Positions 12,946 through 26,900 of a stretch of 64,000 nucleotides of DNA are shown here, one piece after another. Positions within the stretch are counted from its first letter, which is position 1. Each line of letters starts with the position of its first letter. The stretch comes from Chrysomallon squamiferum (Eukaryota; Mollusca; Gastropoda; Neomphalida; Peltospiridae), in NCBI GenBank assembly GCA_012295275.1, contig CM022671.1, positions 2,399,878-2,463,877 of the forward strand, given 5' to 3'. The notes under the pieces are model-generated. The model ran no database searches. It had not been told where the DNA came from and was given only the letters and a program-made list of their open reading frames with translations. Made by a program: the position numbers and the translations under genes.

Positions 12946-15900
12946 GAGGCCAGAAGACTATAACATTATATATTGAGAAAAAATAAACAAAATAAATTAA
13001 AACACTGATAGTATCAAAACTTGTCCATGACAAAACTTTGAAAGGTGATAAAAAAGGAACTGTGAAAAAAGACAAAGTGTTCTATAATGTAATATGCTTT
13101 GTTTATAACTGTTTGTATGTGAGTGTATTTGAAGATAAACTGTGATATCAATACAAAACAAGATATCTTCCTTTTTTCTGTTTATCTTGGGTTTTCTATC
13201 CTTACTTCCATTCTTCTCCTCCTTTCTTTCTGTATTTCGTTTTTTTTTTTCTTCTCTTTTTTTCGTTTGTAGTTTTTGACATTTTGAGATAAAAACATAA
13301 CTGAAACATAGAAGTACAGACAGACAACGTTTTTCTTCTTCATTCATCTTTCTTTCTTTTCCTTTCCCTTTTTTCTTCTTTATTCCTTACCTTTTCCAAT
13401 TTTCTTTTCTTTTATTCATTCGTCTGTATTAATTTATTTCTATATTTCCCTCTGTCTTTCTTTCCTTTTTCTTTTTTATACCTTCATTTAAAAGTTTTCT
13501 TTTTTATTAATTTATTTTATTTATTTATTTATTTAATCATTAATTATTTTAATGCGTTCTCCAAATATATAATTGAAAGTTTAACATTTTTAATTAACAT
13601 ATACAATTTTTCTTGCATATAATTTATCGCACTTTGTTAAATAATGTTAACATACATATATACATACATATATACATATACTGTTTTCCAGCGTCTTTGT
13701 TTTTAGCTTTTATATCTGTTAATTCACTAAAGGAAGATTGTATTTTTTTTCTACTATGAGTTATATGATATGTGTTATTTATGACAGCTGTAGAAGATAT
13801 AAAAGAATAAATACACCCAATGAACAAGATAATTTTAACTGTTACAAACCTAATAATGTGTTGTTATTAAACGTCTCTTTCTTATTTATTTATTTTTTAA
13901 ACTTAATTCCCATCATTTTTCTGTTTTCCTTTCTTTAATTCATTCCTTATCATTTACTTACATAATATACTTATAGTTCTGTAACCTTTCTGAATGCAAA
14001 AGCAACTCATTTATTTATGTATTTATTAATTCTCATCATCATCACCATCATCATCAGAATTATTATATTTATTATTATCGTTATTATTATCATCATTATT
14101 GTTATTTTTATTATCCATACTAGTGCACACATTATTCATGTAAATTTGTAGCATAAACCAGATATATTCAATTTTTTCAATTTTTTAAACTCGCTTTAAG
14201 CTAAAGCATCCATACGTTAATTTTCTTTCTGAATCTTCAAAAACTATTTACGAAGCTTTGATCAAAATGGTTAAGAATGTTCTTCAGAAATTTTTTGTAA
14301 GAGCCTGTGTTCGAATGTTTTGTCATTTTTCTTTTGACGGTAACAAAAGGTATAACTAAAGCTGCTGTTAGACACGATAGAAGTGCCCTCTGCATATTCA
14401 GACTTTTATTTTTTTTATTTTTTTTTTTTTTTTTTTTGTGTATGTTATGAATGTTATCAGGCTAATAGTCAGATTTGTTTATTGAAGAAACATTTCTGTA
14501 CACTGCAGTGGTCGTAATTCCACGAGAACAAAGATTTCTAACTGAAGAAATACATTTTTCTTAAGATACCGAATACAGATAAAACATTTCAGGAGAATGC
14601 GAACGTTGATTATGTATGGTAAGGTGACGTAGTAACTGTCAGATCACGCGAGTTTTCACGACTAATTAAATAATTACAAAAGGAAGTTATTCTGTGTTTT
14701 ACGATTTCAAACAAGATTATCAAACTAGTTCCCTTAGTCGTGTTAAAACTGTCGTCTACATTTTTTTTTTTTTTTTCAAATTCAAATCTATATTATTAAA
14801 TTTTATTTATTTATTTATTTATTTATTTAGTAGTAGTAATAGTTGTTGCTATTGCTGTTGTTGGGGTTGTTGTTGCTGTACTATGTTATTGTGATATTTT
14901 ATTGAAAAAGCCATCCATCTCGATGCATTAAATAGAAGTTTAATACATTTAGCAGCAGACGACCAGATAGAGTTTTCATAAATCTTTTAAAACAATTCAT
15001 TTCATTAATGTTGTGTTTAAATGATTTTTTTAAAATCTTTGTTGAACCATTATCTTTAGAAACATGATTAACAAGGAAGACTGAAGTTTCAATTAAGTTT
15101 AACATTACATAAATTCAGTTCTTCGTCATCATAAATAGAGAAAAATGTCTTAAATTGCCGTGTGGAAATTTCTTTCAGTTATTTAATTACTTACTTATTA
15201 CTAACTAAATAATTTATATTTTAAGTTATATACAATGTTGTTTTCGACATTAGGAATAAACATTTTGTAAAAAGTTATGAAAACAACTATATATAAATGT
15301 ATGTATGTATGTATGTATGTATGTATGTGTTATCAGTAATCCGTTTTGCAATTATATATGTTAATTCCATTGATGAAAAACACGTTCTGAAAACTACATA
15401 TTTTAAAAAAAAATAACAACAAAATGACAATGAGAAAGATTATGAGAGTTATTAGCAACTTTATAAAGTACAACTGAACATTCGACAACTGATATTTCTA
15501 TGCAGATTAAAGTATCTTGCTCACGTTTGACATATAAATCATGTAAAGTTACGTTTCCAAATCTGATAATATTTTCCGTTATCAGCACCATGTTTATGAT
15601 TTTTCAAACGTAAGTGATCTTGTTTACGTAGAAGTAATAGTTGTAGCTGTTGTTATAGTTTTCATGGATTTATCTAATTACATCAGTAAGTAGTATCATC
15701 ATAAGTAGCATTAGCACTAATATCTAATATCTGTTCAGACAAAGTCGCTGATTCCCTTGTAATATATTGATCCTTGTTCGTAAACGTTTTTTTTTTTACC
15801 TATAAATAAAAAATAGTTTGTGTCAACCTTTCAGCAGACGCGTATTTAAGGTAAGGAAAGTATAGAAGTGTCCTGGATGACACTTGAATGGGTGTGTCAC

Positions 15901-16883
15901 AGAGCAATTTGTATTAATTTTAACTGGTATTTTTTATCTGACTTCATGGTAAAGTTATCTGAAAGAAGGTGTCTAATTTTTAGACAGGAGCGCATTTTCA
16001 ATGATTGCCATAGGACCTATATTCCGTAGATATACTAATGCCATTTAGCAGTGCAGAAATGTACCATAAATTTGAATATATGATTATCCCGCACTTTGAA
16101 AAATATCACTCAGTAATATCTGTATTACTTTGAACAGTGTTGCTCAAAAGAATATCCCTGTGGGTAAAAAAAAAAAAAAAAAAAAAATAAATAAATAAGC
16201 AAAACGAAAAAAAAACAACCAAAAAACACCTTTCTCTATCAACATTTCAGTGAACAAAATTACACTCCGGAACTGTAAAAAAAAAAAAATAAAAAATAAG
16301 ATTGTGTATCAACAGTTGAATTCAGTAGGAATGTTCACTCCTTGGAGAAAATTAAATTATATAGAAAATTTTCTGTGAGATGTATATACTGCGTCACACC
16401 GAAATTCTGAAATGTTACCACTTTAATGACTAGAGCTCAGAATTCATATAACTGTCACCTTCATATGTTTGAATTTGAATTAAATTAATAATTAAATAAA
16501 AATAAATAAATTAGAAAATATATAAAGAAATAAAAAAAAATTAATGAATAAACGAATAAATGAACAAAAGTAAACAAACAAACTAACAAATAATGAAATA
16601 ACAACTAACGTCAGAAAAATTACATTTTTTTATTAATAACTTGAACAGTTTTTGTAAACATTGATATAAATAACAACTGCAATCAAACAAAACATTTCGA
16701 ACATACTGAATATTAAATAGTTAGTATAACTTCGAAATTAGAAACAAACTATGTTATTTCATTAAAATATGGAGTCACACCATCGGAAATTTGATATGAT
16801 TGAAAAGAAAGTGAATCCAAACTTGTTGATAATAACTATATATACATTGTTAAAAGCAGCTATTTTATTTGACAACTTTTCGA

Positions 16884-16923
<40 letters not shown>

Positions 16924-17111
16924 TTGTTGTTTTTTTTTTTTTTTTTTTTTTTTCTCTTTCTTGTTTCTTTCTCGCTTATTATGAAACTTCTGGAATAAAA
17001 ACATTTTCTACTATAAGATGCAAATATATCTGGTTGTTGTTGTTGAAACATAACGCACTTTGTTGAGAGTTATTTGATGAAATGTCTGAGAAACTCTCTA
17101 ACTGAGATTCA
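12336..17111. other. gene-free interval rich in simple repeats
   Basis: No exon could be supported. It holds poly-T and poly-A runs (for example 14408-14438, 16165-16187, 16886-16953), a compound (TTA)n-(CTA)n tract at 12866-12945, a pyrimidine-rich stretch at 13170-13520, a (GTAT)n tract near 15300 and ATTT-type repeats near 14800. The part next to 17112 is probably the 3' UTR of the EGF-receptor gene on the minus strand; a possible AATAAA signal lies at 16864-16869. Confidence 0.5.
12866..12945. repeat. compound (TTA)n-(CTA)n microsatellite
   Basis: About 35 bp of TTA repeats switch abruptly at 12901 to about 45 bp of CTA repeats. Both tracts are essentially uninterrupted. Confidence 0.95.
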
Positions 17112-17486
17112 TTAATTTAATATAATAGTTGATGTGTTGTCAGACAAAGGAACTGATTCAGGTGCTGAATTCGGTTCTTTATGTTCAGCGTTCTTCCATT
17201 TCCTGTAAAAAAAAAAAAAATAAATATTCATTTATCAGTCAATATTATATAGATTCTGTTGAAATCACACATAAGGAACTTTTAAGATAGGAAACATGAA
17301 GGAAATGGAAATGACACACAAATACACACATACAGTAACGAAACACGTTTATGTAGAGAGATAAATAGAGAGACTGAGAGACGTGTGTATAATATACCAA
17401 TCCATACAGCTACATGGATTATTTTCTCATCATACATGTCATCATTATATTTATATATATATATACACATACATACACACACATAC

Positions 17487-17565
<79 letters not shown>

Positions 17566-19890
17566 TATATATATATATATTGTCTTCGTTTCTTACAGCC
17601 TCAATAAACATATCAATTAAATCAAATATGTAGTCAGGCAGATACTCATGCACACGCACATCCGTACAGGATGAGGAATAATCATTGATTCATTAAAAAA
17701 TAGCCTGAAGATACTTTATTAATTCCATTGTTTCCTTTCTGCATAGACTAAATCAGATAGACCTAACGCTAGCGTACTAAATAAATAAAATAAAATAAAA
17801 TAAACATAATAATTGTTTATAGATCATTATTAAGAAAAGCATAATGCATATGAAGAAATCCTTCATACAAACAAACACACATACAGAGGTCTAAATATAT
17901 ATCCATAAAATACTATAGAAATGTCTGCGTTTAAATCTCAATTAAATTAACAAACATTCGCGCGCACATATTATATTTATTATACAGCTGCTTTATAATT
18001 TATAACAACTTACTTGTGTATAACATAAGCAGCTAAGAAAACAATGAAAATCAGAACCGGTGTAATGAATGCAAAAATTAATTCCAATTTTGTCGCATAA
18101 CCTACAAAAAAAAAAAAAATAATAATAAAATATACATTAGTATCATTTACCAAAACGTATAAAATTAAATATGGATAAAACATTTCTTATTAGAAATACA
18201 TATAATAAAATCTACAAATGAAAATGTACGTAAATATCAACAAAAGTGTAAAAAACAGTTTAAATATTGAGTGTCACTAAAACGTTTCAGATATTGTATT
18301 CTTTTTTGTTTGTTTCACTGAATATTTTATTTGTATATCATTAACTGTATTTGTAACTTCACATATGATGCCATCATCTATTTTACCTCCTTCAAGTTTA
18401 GGAGAATTCTGCAGACGAGCCGGTCTGCCGGTCCAGCCAGGATAGCAGCCTTCCATCATTTTCACAAAGACACGTTCCATCATTTTTCACAAAGTTGTTT
18501 AATAAACAGTTCTTTTACAGGAACATTTGTTACTATCGTGTCACCTGAATCGTCCATCAATGCATCCTTCCGAACATTTTGTTCCCAATTTTGTTACAAG
18601 TTCCATTTCGACATCCTAAACTGCATTTCTTTTCACATCGGTCTCCAAACCATCCTTTTAACACAACCATGTAAACACTGCCCTGAATCTCGACTGCAGG
18701 AAGATTTGTTAATGTTATTGTAATTTAAAATACAATTCTCTGAACAGCGATCTGAACAGTTGTCACCAAAATACCCTTCTCTGCACTCGTGACAAATTCC
18801 TGATTGTTTCAGGCAGCAACCATATTTGTTGCAATTGTTGCACTCGAGTTGACACTTGGGTCCGAACCAACCAGGACGACAGGAATCTAAGAATAGTGAC
18901 CATGTCAGTGTTTTCAGTGATAACCATATTTTAATATTGGACATTCGCTTTCTCTCTATCTATCTATCACTGTCTGTCTTTCTCCATATCTGTCTATCTC
19001 TCTTTGTCTCTACTCCAGTGTGTGTGTTTGTGTTTATAAAGTGTTTGTGCGTGTGTGTCGTCAAAGCCTCATTGCAACGGGGCTTTCATATCTTCAAAGG
19101 ATAAAACTTATATCTTAAGAGAGTAACCAAAATATCTGTGTGTGTGTGTGTGTGTGTGTCTGTGTGTAATATATTTTCTTTCTTTCTCATTTACTATTCA
19201 TCTCTTTTTCAAATATTAATTTTTAATAATTATATGATCACTAACATTAACTTTTAAAATTTAATAAATTTGTGGTCTACCTTCGGCAATTTTGTTTTTC
19301 CTGCCACAGTCGGTTCCAAAGTATCCATGGCGACATTCGCATGAACCATCTCTCTGACAATCTCCTCCAAGACATCCTTCATTACACCTCAGAGAACAGT
19401 CTACGCCATACATTTTGTCTTTACATTTTAAACAGTTGTTTTGCTTGTCACATTCTGAACAGTTTTCATTACAATTTGTACGTATGCATTGATCTCCAGT
19501 GTACCCAGTTTTACAACCATGTATACACAATGTCCCATCGTAAGAACATTCTGAATGCAGACAACCCTCGCTACATTTTTCACGGCAGTGATTTCCCCAC
19601 CAACCTTTCTTGCAGCCATCTAGACATTCTTGTGAAAGTCGATCACACACAGGTTTCCTGCCAAAAGGCGATCCACAATTGTCTGGACATAGTTCTTTAC
19701 AATTCTTGCCGGTGAAACCAGGAGAGCATTTGTAGCAAGAACCTGTGACTTTATTGCATCCATCGACATCGCAGTTTAAACATTTAAGAGTACAGTTTTC
19801 ACCATACCATCCAGGTAAACAAGATGTACATCTGCCATTGCACTGTATGCAGTTGTATGCCCAGTCATGTGGTTCGGTGAAATTTCTCTC

Positions 19891-19925
<35 letters not shown>

Positions 19926-20478
19926 ATCAAAGAGATAACTTGTATAAAGATTTTCTAACAATGACCTGTTGGTCCACAGAGGAAATAGCTCAGTGGAAGG
20001 TCATATGTCATAGGTCGACCCTCTCAATGCGCTCACTCAGCTATTTGCCATAGGTTCCCTCCCCTTGTGACAAACCGTGGTGTATCTTCTTTCACATCGA
20101 TCATAATAAATGAGTAGACAACACAGATGTCATAAGAGGTTATGATAAAAACAATAGTACATATATATGCATTTCTGTCTAACTAAATATTTATATATCT
20201 TATTATCTCACTCTCTCTGACTGTCTGTTTAACATAATTGCCGTTTATATGCACAAATACAGCGTAGAAAATGTATTAGGTAATTTCAGATTAATTCTTT
20301 ATATCATCATTAAAAGAGAGGGAAAAGAAATATTTACCATTACTATTACACATTCCGCTCTGGCGATGGCACTGTTTGCATCTGCTACAACTAATATCAC
20401 AGTGTTTTCCATAATATCCCGGCATGCAGCGTAAACAGGACCCTTCACAATAGGAGCAGTGTTGTTGATGGCTTATAG
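17112..20478 (-). CDS. multi-EGF single-pass receptor, Draper/MEGF10-like, 5' incomplete
   Basis: The minus-strand exons are 20478-20338, 19889-19281, 18886-18387 (disrupted), 18101-18014 and 17202-17112 (stop TAA at 17114-17112). Junction phases agree on both sides of the damaged exon. The first two exons give a long open run of cysteine-rich repeats with the pattern C-x-x-G-[WFY]-x-G-x-x-C-x-x-x-C (for example CLPGWYGENC, CSPGFTGKNC, CRHGYFGTDC), as in Draper, MEGF10 and SCARF-type receptors. The fourth exon encodes a hydrophobic helix (LIFAFITPVLIFIVFLAAYV) and the fifth a cytoplasmic tail of about 30 residues ending STIILN. A cell-surface recognition or scavenger receptor is the likely role. 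No ITAM or NPxY motif is visible in the short tail. The exon at 20478 starts in phase 2, so upstream exons with the signal peptide must exist, but none was found before block B begins at about 21461. The damaged exon may make the gene non-functional. Confidence 0.75.
17501..17562. repeat. (AC)n microsatellite
   Basis: A pure AC tract flanked by (AT)n on both sides, in the last intron region or 3' side of the EGF-receptor gene. Confidence 0.95.
18387..18886 (-). pseudogene. frameshifted last EGF exon of the receptor gene
   Basis: Entered in phase 1, this exon reads EGF-type sequence (SCRPGWFGPKCQLECNNC and on) until about 18660, where an A4 run puts CVK out of frame with GWFGDRCEKKC. A second A4 run at about 18584 separates KIGN from KCSEGCIDGRF. 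In-frame stops and another shift follow before CYPGWTG. The 500-nt length does not give the exit phase that the transmembrane exon needs, which independently implies a net indel. Two shifts sit in short A runs, so consensus error is possible, but the later stops look like genuine decay or an unrecognised small intron. Confidence 0.6.
19975..20140 (+). repeat. possible tRNA-derived SINE remnant
   Basis: Contains an A-box-like 'tagctcagtgg' at 19986-19996 and a B-box-like 'ggtcgaccctc' at 20013-20023. The spacing of about 17 nt is shorter than in a tRNA gene and no full cloverleaf can be folded, so it is not a tRNA gene. It lies in an intron of the EGF-receptor gene, on the opposite strand. The call rests only on the two short motifs. 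Confidence 0.25.
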
Positions 20479-21460
20479 CTAATAATGAAAAATTAAAAAA
20501 AAGAAACACACATCATTATATTTATGTATGTGAATTCTTGTGTCAGAGTTGATTTTACATCAGTGCGATTAAATGAATAAACATAAAAAAAAACATTAAA
20601 TCAATAAATGACAATAACAAGAAAGAAAATAAGCAGGAAAGTAAGATATAATTGTGTAACATAATGAAATGTTACGTACGCAAAGCAGCAAAACGTAATT
20701 CAGTACAACATACATGCATGCATACATACATATATACATACATACATATTTTAAAACACAAAGACAGACTGACAGACGGACACATAGCATTTTGCTGTTT
20801 CTTTTAAGGAAAATATAGACTGAAGTTTCCAATATAAAGCATCCTTATTTGTTTAACATTGTATTTTACAATAAATGCAACAGAAAAAGAAACAATAATT
20901 TATTATTAACTATTTCGGCAACACTAAAACAAAACATGTCTCTTGTTTCAGGCAATAAATGTATTTTTAATTATATTAGTATGTATAAGAATGAAATAGA
21001 AATATATATTTAGGTATCAGGTGCTATAATTGAATCGCTTCATCGTTACATTAATAGTCTACCAATGGCACTTTCGAGCTTTAGCAAGTACACTATAAAA
21101 CGTCCAGTCCAGACGATGAACATTATATGGTATTAACAAACAGATTTTCAATTTCTATCAAGGATTTTTTTTTATTTATTTATTATTATTATTATCATTA
21201 TTATTATTATTTTTTTTTTTTTTTTTTTTTATTATTATTCACATGTCCATATTATAATACTGACTGTATAATGCGTTTGTTGTATTGAAATAACAAAACG
21301 ATAAATCTTCGGCTACAGGCGTCTTCTCTACAACAGATACAGATATCTTAACTTGATTCATTAAATGCATCTTCATTCGATCCATTAGGGCACCTAAACA
21401 GTTAACCGCGTAGAAAGTATTTTCTTTCCGTTTTTTGTCCACTGATTGTTTTGAGGGAAA
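20479..21460. other. interval between the EGF receptor and block B
   Basis: The upstream exon of the EGF receptor should lie in or beyond this interval but I could not identify it. The interval contains CATA-type repeats (20710-20750), ATT repeats and a poly-T run (21180-21230), with no supported gene. Confidence 0.4.
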
Positions 21461-21461
21461 A

Positions 21462-21629
21462 ATGACTGAATATGTACTAACAACCTCGCATACTGGCTTC
21501 ACAGTGGATCTTAAGACGCTAATAAAATGTCCAGCTACATGGTTGAAATGGATGAAAACCATCAACGTTTGTCTTATTACAGCTGTAACTCTGGCTGTGC
21601 TTGTACATTCTGGTTTTGTAATTATTTGA
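21462..21629 (+). CDS. small ORF with one hydrophobic segment, possibly a MARVEL-type first exon
   Basis: A 55-codon ORF starting MTEYVLTTSH, with the hydrophobic stretch INVCLITAVTLAVLVHSGFV at the C-terminal side. The order 'DLKTLIKCPA', a Trp-Lys step, then a membrane helix loosely resembles the first helix of MARVEL-domain proteins. No continuing exons were found downstream, so it may be a lone first exon, a duplicated fragment or chance. The block A copy has lost the ATG and is frameshifted, which argues against strong constraint. Its product is unknown. Confidence 0.3.
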   Translation: MTEYVLTTSHTGFTVDLKTLIKCPATWLKWMKTINVCLITAVTLAVLVHSGFVII

Positions 21630-23881
21630 ATGTATTAGAATGTACTTACCTTGTGAATAATACATTGATCGATGCTGCCCCCAAGAGTGACCCAACCTGC
21701 CCCAGCCAGGGGATGTTTTGAGTTAGTTTGGGTAGATGTCTTTAACCATTAATTATTCAAAAAGAGTAACAAATCAGGATATTTGTAATTGCTCCTATAT
21801 AATGAAAGTTTCTTTTAAACAACGATAGCGGTTTGTTTTCCGATTTCTATTTGAATTAGAGACTAAATTGCTAAAACGTGTCCCATTCTGTCCCGGTCTC
21901 CCTTATAAGTATCTAAGTATCTTTACTAGTCATGTTATAGGTAGGTTATCTTCCAAAATATAGTGAAATAGAAACAAATTTAAAAAAAATAAATAAGTTT
22001 TTTTTTTTTTCTTAATTATAAAGCAGACAGAATCACTTGTGATATGTCCGCACTGAAGGAAGATTTTTTCTTTTTCTGAAGTGAAAATCAACATCTACTT
22101 GTCAAACCACTGAAGTATAATGATTATTCCGACCACAGTTCAAGGAGACAATTATAATCTTTCACGGCGTAATAATTAAATAAAAATATTGCCTAATTAA
22201 AGACAATAATTATGTGGGTTTTTTTTGATACTTTAACCTTAAACACACATACACACACAAGATTATACTTACCAACAATAACGTTTGAAACACACCAGCA
22301 AATAATACATAATATAGTCAAATTTATCTGCATTGCCATAATAATAAATCTCGTCAATATCGAAAAGAGAAACCTATACACCGAGTTTTGGTTTCTAAAT
22401 TCTAACTCATACCCGTAATTTGACTTTCGAAACAAGACTAAATATTTCCGCGAATTAGATCATTTCTCGAGAACGGACAATATATTTTGGAAAACCCGTA
22501 TGTCCTTCACGTACGATTAAACATGTAAACGTAGATCTCATATCTTGTTACAGAACCAGCTTACTGAATACATTACCTATGTCTGTTCATAACAATTATT
22601 ATAATGCTCACAAGAGCAGTCATTGAACAGTATATACAAATACTAACTTCGTGGAAAAAGGCATTATAGGGTGAAACCATAAAATGCATTACTTACGTAG
22701 AAAAGTTTAGGATCCAGAGTTACAACAGAACAATATTAAAACAAAGAATTTTTTTTTAATTTTTTTATAAATGTTCTATATTACACCATATTTAAAATAA
22801 TAATAATAAATGAATAAAAAGAACTTGTTAACCTTTTCAAGCAATGAAGAGGTTTTTATTTTATTATTTTGTATCCAAAATAGAGATCAACAGGAAGAAA
22901 AGAAAACAAACAAAACAGAACAACAAAATTATTCATGTCGAGCGAATGATAGGAAAGTATGAGACTCAAATGCAGTCATCTCACACATTCAATTTTAACT
23001 TTTTATTTAAGGGTTTTGTTTGTTTTTTTTAAAAGAATAAACAATTAAAAATTTGGATGTTGGGAACATTTCTCAAGTCAAACGAGATTGCTAAATATGT
23101 TGTTTGTAGTTTTTTCTCCATTTTTTTTTTTGTTTTGTTTTGTTTTTAATCTGGTTTAAATCTTGCGCACACACTTAATATATGGAAAACTGAACTTGCT
23201 CTACAACCATAACAATGACTACGTATTTAATCTGTCAATCATTTCCATAGTGTTTAGATGTACAAAACATCAGGAGAATTTACACTTTACCATCCCCCTT
23301 AAGAAAACTGGGCATTTTAGGACAGATGATAATCTTCCATACCAAAAATCATCTTGACTAGTAAAGCTAATTCCGGTTTTTTCCTGTCAACATCAGAACA
23401 TCATTTCATTGTCTGTCTTCAAGTCAAAGCCATTGCCAAAAATATATCTATATATATTAAAACAATTTAAGAGACAAACGATATTTTCAGCATTATTTTC
23501 TGAATGCCCATTATTCTATCTAGATGTAAGATCACACTTGATATTAATGAAACTGGGTCTAAGCAACCCAGAAATGAACTCTCAAGTCCACAGTCAATGT
23601 CACTGTTGATTAGTTTTAATTGTCAAAACATTCTTTCATTCACATGCAAACTAGAGGCAATGCCAAAGGTCTGCTGTGTATACATTAGTTAATTTTTCTC
23701 AAACTGCTTCATTTCCATGTTTTGGTTTCGCATTTCATAATATTTTTCCTTTGGTTTAATTGAGAAGCAGACTATGTTTATACATTTCAGAGCAAAAAAA
23801 GAAAAACACAAGAAAAACCCACAATCAAAAAAAAATACTTAGAAAGATGAGATACCAAAATGTAAATAATAAAATAACTGA

Positions 23882-23887
23882 TTTATT
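23882..23887 (-). terminator. EIF2B1 poly(A) signal
   Basis: Plus-strand 'tttatt', which is AATAAA on the minus strand, lies about 34 nt beyond the EIF2B1 stop codon. The same signal is conserved in block A at 2641-2646. The 3' UTR is therefore probably very short. Confidence 0.6.
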
Positions 23888-23920
23888 CTCAGTGACATTC
23901 TCATTGATTTCACATTCAGA

Positions 23921-26900
23921 TTAAAGGTATAACTTTATTAATTCATCACTGACAGCTGATGGAGTCATTACACCAAGGTCTGTAAAAAGGAGAGTGAGAT
24001 ACGCAGGTGGTGTATAATCAACCATTGGATGCTCCTTAGTTAAATCTTGACAAGATTTCAGTACAGATGCTTGATACTGGAAAACAGCAATAACATAAAC
24101 AAAAACATTAATAAAATAATAAAATACTTTAGAAATAACTTTTTTTTATATAACAGTGTAAGGTCCTAGTAATTTAATAAAAATAAAAATTATAATAATT
24201 TTATTAAATGTAGTAAATATATAATGAATGCAATGAAAATGATTTCACTCTTGTGAACCAAATAACTCAATATAAAAAGATTATTTATCATTTCACAAAT
24301 ATAATAAGTGAATTCTAGCAATACAAAAATAAATAAAATAATGAAATATAGACAAATCAAACAGAGAGATAGATAGATTACAGAAATATATAATTAAAAT
24401 GAATAAAAGGGGGAAAAGTAGGGTAATGAAAAAAATGAAACCAAATAAACAAAGAAAAAAGAAAATAAATTATTTTAAAAAGTGATAAAAATATGAATCT
24501 ATTTCATGTTACCTTAAACTGATTTGGAATATCCTGCTGATTCAGAGGATAGAGTCGAACAAACTTAAAACTTTCAGCAACTACGTACACTGGTTTATTC
24601 ATAGCTTTAGCTGATATGGCCATTGTGTATGTTCCTATCTGTACAGAAACAATAACAGAAGCATTAAAGTGTACCTCACATGATATAAACAAATGCTGAT
24701 AACTATTTTTCACACACCTACATGAATATTTGATTTGTTTCTTGTCACAAGTCTGTATTAATAATACATTATTATAGTAAAATAATAACCTTCCACACAT
24801 GAACTGACATTTTTCTCTTCTCCCCTTGCCATTTTCCAACAGTTTACTCAGGCAATCAGATTTTTAACATATTTCTATTTATGTAAATCTCAGTCCTGTT
24901 ACATCTTCATAAACCTGTTACTTTACTGTTATCTTGTCTTGCTAGCCAGAACTGACTGTCAGAAGAACTTGGAAATATACAAAATATCATCATCATCATC
25001 TTCAACATTATTATTACATCATTATGGTCAACACTTATGATGGACACAAAATAAATGTTAACTAGATACCTTATTTATAATTCCTCCACTTTCTACTACT
25101 CCTTCTGCACCTACCAAAACAAGGTCCACTTTTTCCATTACATACCTAAATAAGCATAACAAAAATATTTGAAGCAAGATTCTACAAGACTATATTTCAA
25201 ATAATTGATACAAGAATGCAAAATTATTTAAACACAAAAATATATATTCAGAAGAAAAAAAAAGAAAAATCAGAAAAAGATATAATAAACTTTAAAAGCC
25301 AGAACTGATTAAATAGATTACCATTATGATTATGAAAATTTAATATAGCCATATACACAGAAATAGAGAGCCAGATAAACAGACAGAGATGGGGAGGGAG
25401 ATAAAAATGTGGGTATTTGTCAAGTAAGGAAATAATGATTGTTAGAAAGAATTCATTTTTGAAATCAACTTACCCTACTGCAGAATCCAAAACAACAGTC
25501 GTGGGAATACCAAGAGCAGATAACTCTTTGTATGTCTGACACCTGAAAAACCATAAATGCACCTGCTATTTTCATTTAAACTGAATAATTTTCACTTGTT
25601 TTGTTCTTGTTTTTCCTGCTTTGCCGAAAAAGTTAATCCTTCTAAAATTCATTTTGTCATGTGTGTTGTTTTTTTTAAATTTTATTTTGTCATAGTGTCA
25701 TCATACATTTTCAGAACCTTACTGTATTTTATTAATAACAAAAACTGTAACAAGTATTAAATAATACAATGATCTGGATATATATGAAATACATTTAGAA
25801 TATTATTCTGTGTAACATCAAGGCTGATGTTAACAACCAATATCCAGTGTTTTCTTTAAGCCTAGGTTTCATTATCTATTTCAACAATAATTCATTTTCT
25901 TTTCTTTTTTAAACAGAAAGGCAAAATGAGAATGAAACAGGTTTTGTAAGTATATTTGAGAATATGTTTTAAAAAATAAAATAAAATTATAATACATGAA
26001 AAAAGAAAATATTTTGAGTAAGATGTAGGTAAATTTACATAATGATATAAATAAAAGATAATATTAAACAGACGAATGTTGGTTTTAAATATTTTTACCC
26101 TGATTTGTCAGGAAGAGATTCTGTGACATAAACTTTAAATCTTTTCTTGGCTTCTGCAGCCTCCTTTAATATTTGAAGTACAACTCTTGATCGTGAATGT
26201 GTTAGTACCGTCTACAAACAAGATAATTATAATAGAACATTATTATTAATAATTATGAAAATGACTGTGATAATAATAATTGAAAGTACTAGAAGTTATA
26301 ATAAATTCAGTAATTTACAACAATAATAAAAGTTACCATGCCACAACAAAAAATTCACAACTAACTAATTATTAACCTTAACTAAGTGTATTGACGAAAG
26401 ATCTTAAGGGCCAGTATAGATAAAAACTGGATAACAACAGATCGAAAAAAGGGACAACATATGTTTATAGATATGTGTATGTGTGTATAATATGTATGAA
26501 TGTGCGTGTGTGATGAGGATTTCAGAAAATGATTTTATAAAGGTTGCAGGTCTAGAAGGATCTTTGAATAATTTATATCTGGCTAGTACAGACTATTTTC
26601 CATTAAATAAATTCATGGACACTATATTATCAATTGTAATCTTTTGTGTGTCTTTGAATGCAGTTAAAAGGAATTTTGGATATTAGAACTTTTAAATTTA
26701 AGCCTGAGTTACATTTATATTGATATTTAAGGCCTGAATATAATTTATGATTACAAGCAAGGGGGAGACAACTTACTGCTCCATCTGTAATAAATGGATG
26801 AGCTAATCTGGCAATCTTCTGACGGGAACTTGCAACTTTTTGAAGAAATAAATTCCCTCGCTGTACCAGAATTTTTTGACATTCTTGAAAATCCTAAAAC

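Noticed and set aside
17282-17659. Long overlapping reading frames of Cys/Val or Thr/His repeats
   Set aside because: They are translations of the (AC)n and (AT)n microsatellite on both strands and have no coding support.
19975-20060. tRNA gene
   Set aside because: Only A-box and B-box-like words occur, with spacing too short, and no cloverleaf can be drawn.
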